This document shows positions 59,887 to 64,000 of a stretch of DNA of 64,000 nt, in pieces. Every line of letters starts with the position of its first letter. The first letter of the stretch is position 1. The notes under the pieces were generated by a model. The model was given only the letters and a program-made list of their open reading frames with translations. It was not told the DNA's origin and made no database searches. The position numbers were made by a program, and so were the translations under genes. The stretch is from an uncultured Acidobacteriota bacterium (GTDB lineage Bacteria; Acidobacteriota; UBA6911; RPQK01; JAJDTT01). The stretch is taken from the NCBI GenBank assembly GCA_951812665.1, contig CATOST010000018.1, positions 186,001-250,000 of the forward strand. Reading direction: 5' to 3'.

Positions 59887-60876
59887 ATGAACATCGAGAT
59901 CCGAGAGATCCAGAGAAGAATCGACGCCGAGAGTGTCCTGGTGGAGCGAATCCTCGAGGAGGTTTCCAAGGTGATCGTGGGCCAGGAATATATGGTCCGG
60001 CGCCTGCTCATCGGGCTTCTCACCAATGGGCACGTGCTGCTGGAGGGGGTGCCGGGTCTGGCCAAGACCCTGACGGTCAAGACCCTCTCGCAGACCGTCG
60101 ACACCGGGTTTCAACGGGTTCAGTTCACGCCCGACCTGCTCCCCGCCGATCTGATCGGCACGCTGGTCTACGATCAGGGCGACGGCACCTTCAAGACCAA
60201 GAAGGGACCCATCTTCTCCAACCTGATTCTGGCTGACGAGATCAATCGCTCACCGGCCAAGGTCCAGTCGGCTCTGCTGGAGGCCATGCAGGAGCGGACC
60301 GTGACCATTGGCGAGACCACTTATCCCCTGGATGACCCGTTCCTGGTTCTGGCGACCCAGAATCCCATCGAGCAGGAGGGCACTTACCCCCTTCCGGAGG
60401 CACAGGTCGACCGCTTCATGTTGAAGCTTTCGGTGGGGTATCCGTCGCGAATGGAAGAATTGGAGATCATGCGCCGCATGTCCGGCAGCGTCGTTCCCGA
60501 GGCCGTCCCGGTCGTGTCTCCGGAGGAGATCCGCCGCGCCCGGGACGCGGTGCAGGAAATCTACATGGACGCCAAGATTGAACGGTACATTGTCGACATC
60601 GTCTTCGCGACGCGAACTCCCGACGATTCCGGAATGGACGAGCTGGTCGACCTCGTCAATTTCGGAGCTTCTCCCCGAGCCTCCATCTTTCTGGCTCGGG
60701 CGGCCCGGGCCCACGCCTTTCTGGACCATCGTGCCTATGTGACTCCGGAAGACGTTCGGGCCATCGGCATGGATGTCCTCAGGCACCGGGTCATTCTGAC
60801 CTACGAGGCGGAAGCCGAAGAGGTGACCGCCGAGGACGTGGTCCGAAAGGTCCTGGACAACGTGGAGGTGCCGTAG
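59887..60876 (+). CDS. MoxR-family AAA+ ATPase
   Basis: GVPGLAKTLTVKTLSQ, ILADEINRSPAKVQSALLEAMQERTVTIG. Confidence 0.93.
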   Translation: MNIEIREIQRRIDAESVLVERILEEVSKVIVGQEYMVRRLLIGLLTNGHVLLEGVPGLAKTLTVKTLSQTVDTGFQRVQFTPDLLPADLIGTLVYDQGDGTFKTKKGPIFSNLILADEINRSPAKVQSALLEAMQERTVTIGETTYPLDDPFLVLATQNPIEQEGTYPLPEAQVDRFMLKLSVGYPSRMEELEIMRRMSGSVVPEAVPVVSPEEIRRARDAVQEIYMDAKIERYIVDIVFATRTPDDSGMDELVDLVNFGASPRASIFLARAARAHAFLDHRAYVTPEDVRAIGMDVLRHRVILTYEAEAEEVTAEDVVRKVLDNVEVP

Positions 60877-60894
60877 AAATGTCCTCATGGCAAT

Positions 60895-60920
60895 GTAGGG
60901 GCACTCCTTGTGGGTGCCCT
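60895..60920. repeat. REP-like hairpin (GTAGGGGCACTCCTTGTGGGTGCCCT)
   Basis: Same family as 44144-44222, with different arms. Confidence 0.75.
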
Positions 60921-60953
60921 CTTCGACCCTGCTGTGCTTGAATTTTAATTGAG

Positions 60954-61835
60954 ATGATTCCACGCGAGATCCTCCGCAAGGTTCGCCGCCTCGAGATCGC
61001 CACTCGAGGCTTGGTCAACAACGTCTTTTCGGGCGAATACCATTCGGTGTTCAAGGGACGCGGCATGAGCTTTGCCGAGGTTCGCGAGTACCAGATCGGG
61101 GACGACGTCCGGACCATCGACTGGAACGTGACGGCCCGGATGGATCGTCCCTACGTCAAGCTGTTCGACGAGGAGAGGGACTTGACGGTGATGCTCATGG
61201 TGGACGCCAGCCTCTCGGGAGAGTTCGGGTCCGGGGAGCGCATGAAGGGAGAGGTCGCAGTCGAGATCTGCGCTCTGCTGGCATTTTCCGCCATCAAGAA
61301 CAACGACAAGGTGGGTCTGATCATCTTCACCGACCGGATCGAGAAATTCGTGCCCCCCCGCAAGGGCCGCTCCCACGTGCTCCGGGTCCTGCGGGAGTTG
61401 TTGTATTTCCAGCCCCGGAATCAGGCCACCGACATCGGGCTGGCCCTCGAGTACCTGATGCGGGTGATCCGCAGAAGAAGCATCGTGTTCCTGGTGTCGG
61501 ACTTCCTTGCGGACGGTTTTCAGCGCGGGCTCCGGGTCGCCAACCGGAGGCATGACGTGGTGGCCATCCGGGTCCGGGACCCCAGGGAACGGGAACTTCC
61601 GCGAGTGGGCTTCGTCGAGTTCGAGGATGCCGAGACGGGCGAGCAACTGATCCTCAACACCAATGACCCCCAGGTTCGAGAGGCTTTCAAGGCCCAGGTT
61701 CTCCGGGAGGACGAGGAGTTCAGGAGCTTTCTCAACTCCATCAGCGTCGACAGCATCGAAGTGGATTCGGACCGGAGCTATCTGGAGTTGTTGATCCGGT
61801 TCTTCCGGACCCGGAGCCGGCGACTGCGGCGATGA
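60954..61835 (+). CDS. DUF58 domain-containing protein
   Basis: GRGMSFAEVREYQIGDDVRTIDWNVTARM. Confidence 0.92.
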   Translation: MIPREILRKVRRLEIATRGLVNNVFSGEYHSVFKGRGMSFAEVREYQIGDDVRTIDWNVTARMDRPYVKLFDEERDLTVMLMVDASLSGEFGSGERMKGEVAVEICALLAFSAIKNNDKVGLIIFTDRIEKFVPPRKGRSHVLRVLRELLYFQPRNQATDIGLALEYLMRVIRRRSIVFLVSDFLADGFQRGLRVANRRHDVVAIRVRDPRERELPRVGFVEFEDAETGEQLILNTNDPQVREAFKAQVLREDEEFRSFLNSISVDSIEVDSDRSYLELLIRFFRTRSRRLRR

Positions 61836-62827
61836 GACAAAATGCCATCCCAATTGTGATCCTGATCTGCTGTCTACTGGTGCTGCAGGGGCAATCCCCC
61901 GTCCAGTTGGATTCCCAGGTGGATCTGCCCCAGGTCACCGTGGGAGATCTGATTCGCTTCACGCTGACGGTGACGGCGGTCCCCGGCGTGGAAGTGGAAT
62001 TGCCGGAGCCGGAGCTGGACTTGGGCGAGTTCGAGGTCCTCGGCCAAGAGGTCGCGGGTCCGGTCGAGGAGGAAGGGAATCGGGTCTGGACCGTGGCCTA
62101 CACTCTGGCTCTCTACGAAACGGGCAGTTTCGAGATTCCACCGGTCCCGGTGGGTTACCGTGGCGACGGGATCCAAGCCGGCTCGGTCCGGACCCAGGAG
62201 CATTCGATTCGGGTCGAGAGCACTCTGTCGGACGATTCCAAGGACATCCTCGACATCAAGGGACCGCTGGAGATTCCGCGAAGCCTCTGGTCGCTGTGGC
62301 CCTGGTTCGCCGCCGCCCTGGGCCTGGCGGCCCTGATCCTCCTGTATCTTCGCCGAAGAGGCGGGGAGGCTCCGTCAGCGGTATCCCGCAAACCCCGGCT
62401 CCCGCCTTATGACGAGGCGTATCAGGCGCTCTGCCGCCTGCGGGACTCGGGACTTCCGGAAGAGGGTCAGCTGAAGCCCTATTTCACGCGGCTCTCGGAG
62501 ATCATCCGCCGCTACCTGGAACGGCGGTATCCGATTCAAGCCATGGAATCGACGACCACGCAGGTCCTGGACCAACTGCGGAAGATGGCTCTCGCCCTGG
62601 ATAAACTGCAACTGTTTCGGGATTTCTTTCCTTGCTGCGATCTGGTCAAATTCGCCAAATACACCCCCCCGGTCGCGGAGCAGGAGCGAGTGACGAAGCT
62701 GGCCTTCCGGATTCTGGAGGTCACCCGCCCGGCGGAACCGGTTCTATCGGCCGCCCCGCAGTCCGCGCCGGAGACCGGTGAACGTCTGCCAGGGGATCGC
62801 CGCTACGGGCAAGACGATACACATTAG
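61832..62827 (+). CDS. BatD/DUF4381-like membrane protein of the MoxR operon
   Basis: N-terminal beta-rich domain, TM segment, C-terminal RRYLERRYPIQAMESTTTQVLDQLR; ATGA overlap with DUF58 gene. Confidence 0.65.
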   Translation: MRQNAIPIVILICCLLVLQGQSPVQLDSQVDLPQVTVGDLIRFTLTVTAVPGVEVELPEPELDLGEFEVLGQEVAGPVEEEGNRVWTVAYTLALYETGSFEIPPVPVGYRGDGIQAGSVRTQEHSIRVESTLSDDSKDILDIKGPLEIPRSLWSLWPWFAAALGLAALILLYLRRRGGEAPSAVSRKPRLPPYDEAYQALCRLRDSGLPEEGQLKPYFTRLSEIIRRYLERRYPIQAMESTTTQVLDQLRKMALALDKLQLFRDFFPCCDLVKFAKYTPPVAEQERVTKLAFRILEVTRPAEPVLSAAPQSAPETGERLPGDRRYGQDDTH

Positions 62828-62838
62828 AGGAGGTCATC

Positions 62839-63159
62839 ATGGTTCCTGTTCCCCCGATTTTGCTTGGGGCTCTGATCGACGCTGTGGTCACGGCCGTTAC
62901 GAAAGTCATTGACAAGCGAATGGGCAGAGACACAGGGTCCGGCATCGATGCGGCAGATGTGCGCCAGGCGTTCGATGAGGCCACGACGACCCTGCACGAC
63001 GACTTGGCTCAGATCCGGGAGGCTATTGCGTCGCGTCCCACGAGCGAAGCCCTGCAATCGACCATCCGCGATCTGGAATCTCGGATCTATCGGGCCTTGG
63101 CAGTACAAGCCGTCGGCATCGTGGGGATGGTTGCGGCCCTCCTGTGGGTCTTCGGATGA
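62839..63159 (+). CDS. Small coiled-coil protein with C-terminal TM anchor
   Basis: RQAFDEATTTLHDDLAQIREAIASRPTSEALQSTIRDLESRIYRALAVQAVGIVGMVAALLWVFG; GGAGG upstream. Confidence 0.55.
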   Translation: MVPVPPILLGALIDAVVTAVTKVIDKRMGRDTGSGIDAADVRQAFDEATTTLHDDLAQIREAIASRPTSEALQSTIRDLESRIYRALAVQAVGIVGMVAALLWVFG

Positions 63160-63192
63160 GGATCGTGTGCAGGATCACGGCCGTGCAGATTC

Positions 63193-63419
63193 TCCCACCG
63201 AGTGGGAATTCAAAGCTGACCGCCGGCGGGTCCGAAACCGGTAGAGTGGACCCCTGGGGCCATAGCAGTCCGTGGTGAAAGTCCCGCGAGCACCGAGACC
63301 GTTCCTGCGCCCGCCGGACAAGGCGAGATTCGGGTGCATACCGGGAGTATGTGAGCCGATAGCAACGCCGTCCGCCGGGATGCAGGGACGGTCGAATGCC
63401 GTGATGACTTTTGCCACGG
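63193..63419 (+). ncRNA. Candidate structured RNA (group-II-intron domain-I-like or HEARO/omegaRNA-like), identity unresolved
   Basis: Run of hairpins CCCAC/GTGGG (63193-), CATAC/GTATG (63337-63351), CCGTCC/GGACGG (63368-63391), CCGTG/CACGG (63399-63419), plus GGTGAAAGTCCCG; no ORF. Confidence 0.35.
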
Positions 63420-63490
63420 GCTGATAGAGAACCTCGATTCGGACAATTGGAGATCTACGACCTGATTTCGCTTTGCCCCGGGAATTGACC

Positions 63491-64000
63491 ATGTCGTACC
63501 GTTTCGCGGATCCCTGGTTTCTCAGCCTGCTGTTGATCCTTCCCCTGGTCCTGGTCTGGACCCTGAGGCGGGCGGGCCGCCGGAACTCCAGTCTGCGGTT
63601 TCCGCATGTGGGATCTCTCAAGAAGGCCTACAAGCCCATGGCGGCCCGTTCCCGCCATTTTCTTTTCGCCCTTCGGTTGATCGCCCTGGGGCTTCTGGTT
63701 CTCGCCGCGGCCCGGCCCCAGAGTGGCGCCACGCGTGAGGAGGTGACGGCGGAAGGGATCGATATCGTTCTGGCATTGGATCTGTCCAGTTCCATGCTGG
63801 CCCAGGACATCGAGCCGGACCGGATCGAGGCGGCGAAGCAGGTGGCCGCCGATTTCATCCGCCGCCGGACCAACGACCGCATCGGCCTGGTGGTCTTCGC
63901 CAGCCACGGGTTTGTCCAATGTCCCCTGACCCTGGATTACGGGATTCTTCTGGATTTCCTGGACGAGCTGAAGGTGGGCCTGCTGGACGACGGGACCGCC
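63491..64000 (+). CDS. VWA-domain BatA-like protein, 3' truncated by window edge
   Basis: ATG at 63491: MSYRFADPWFLSLLLILPLVLVWTLRRAGRR...GIDIVLALDLSSSMLAQDIEPDRIEAAKQVAADFI (MIDAS DLSSS); absent from the ORF track because it has no stop in the window. Confidence 0.9.
   Translation, partial: MSYRFADPWFLSLLLILPLVLVWTLRRAGRRNSSLRFPHVGSLKKAYKPMAARSRHFLFALRLIALGLLVLAAARPQSGATREEVTAEGIDIVLALDLSSSMLAQDIEPDRIEAAKQVAADFIRRRTNDRIGLVVFASHGFVQCPLTLDYGILLDFLDELKVGLLDDGTA

Overview
64 kb bacterial window. It is high-GC; the gene content resembles an Acidobacteriota-type environmental genome, which is an inference. Most of it is ordinary chromosome: sugar and oxidoreductase genes, galU with a GHMP kinase, a gluconate-kinase-like gene with gnd, a copper-efflux locus (NosL-like, CusABC-type RND, sigma-54 regulator with histidine kinase, CopA-type ATPase), a TPM/nucleotidyltransferase/lemA locus, tRNA-Asp, a secreted ankyrin protein, an Nramp-like transporter, and a MoxR/DUF58/BatA operon running off the right edge. 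The accessory core is a nested mobile-element island at about 28.04-42.9 kb, flanked by truncated pieces of two different lemA copies. Key points: (1) a 2235-bp large-serine-recombinase (LSR) unit is inserted in an IS1634 transposase, with a 5-bp core (AACGT) at both ends, a reconstructible near-palindromic attP, and exact in-frame restoration of the transposase on excision; (2) two convergent, divergent ISAs1-type elements each encode a DruA-like (DUF4338) domain fused to a DDE transposase, one with clear TIRs and a 9-bp target duplication; (3) an orphan asparagine/AAC-rich cassette (NRNRNTTTNRNNNNGFRVART) resembling the variable/template repeat of diversity-generating retroelements lies beside a decayed FGE-like gene; (4) a dispersed GTGACTGTCC repeat sits at the break points of two decayed genes (hicA and the FGE-like gene); (5) several REP-like hairpin families; (6) a candidate structured RNA just upstream of batA. 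No CRISPR array, rRNA or complete known defence system was seen. All family calls are by eye; no database searches were run.
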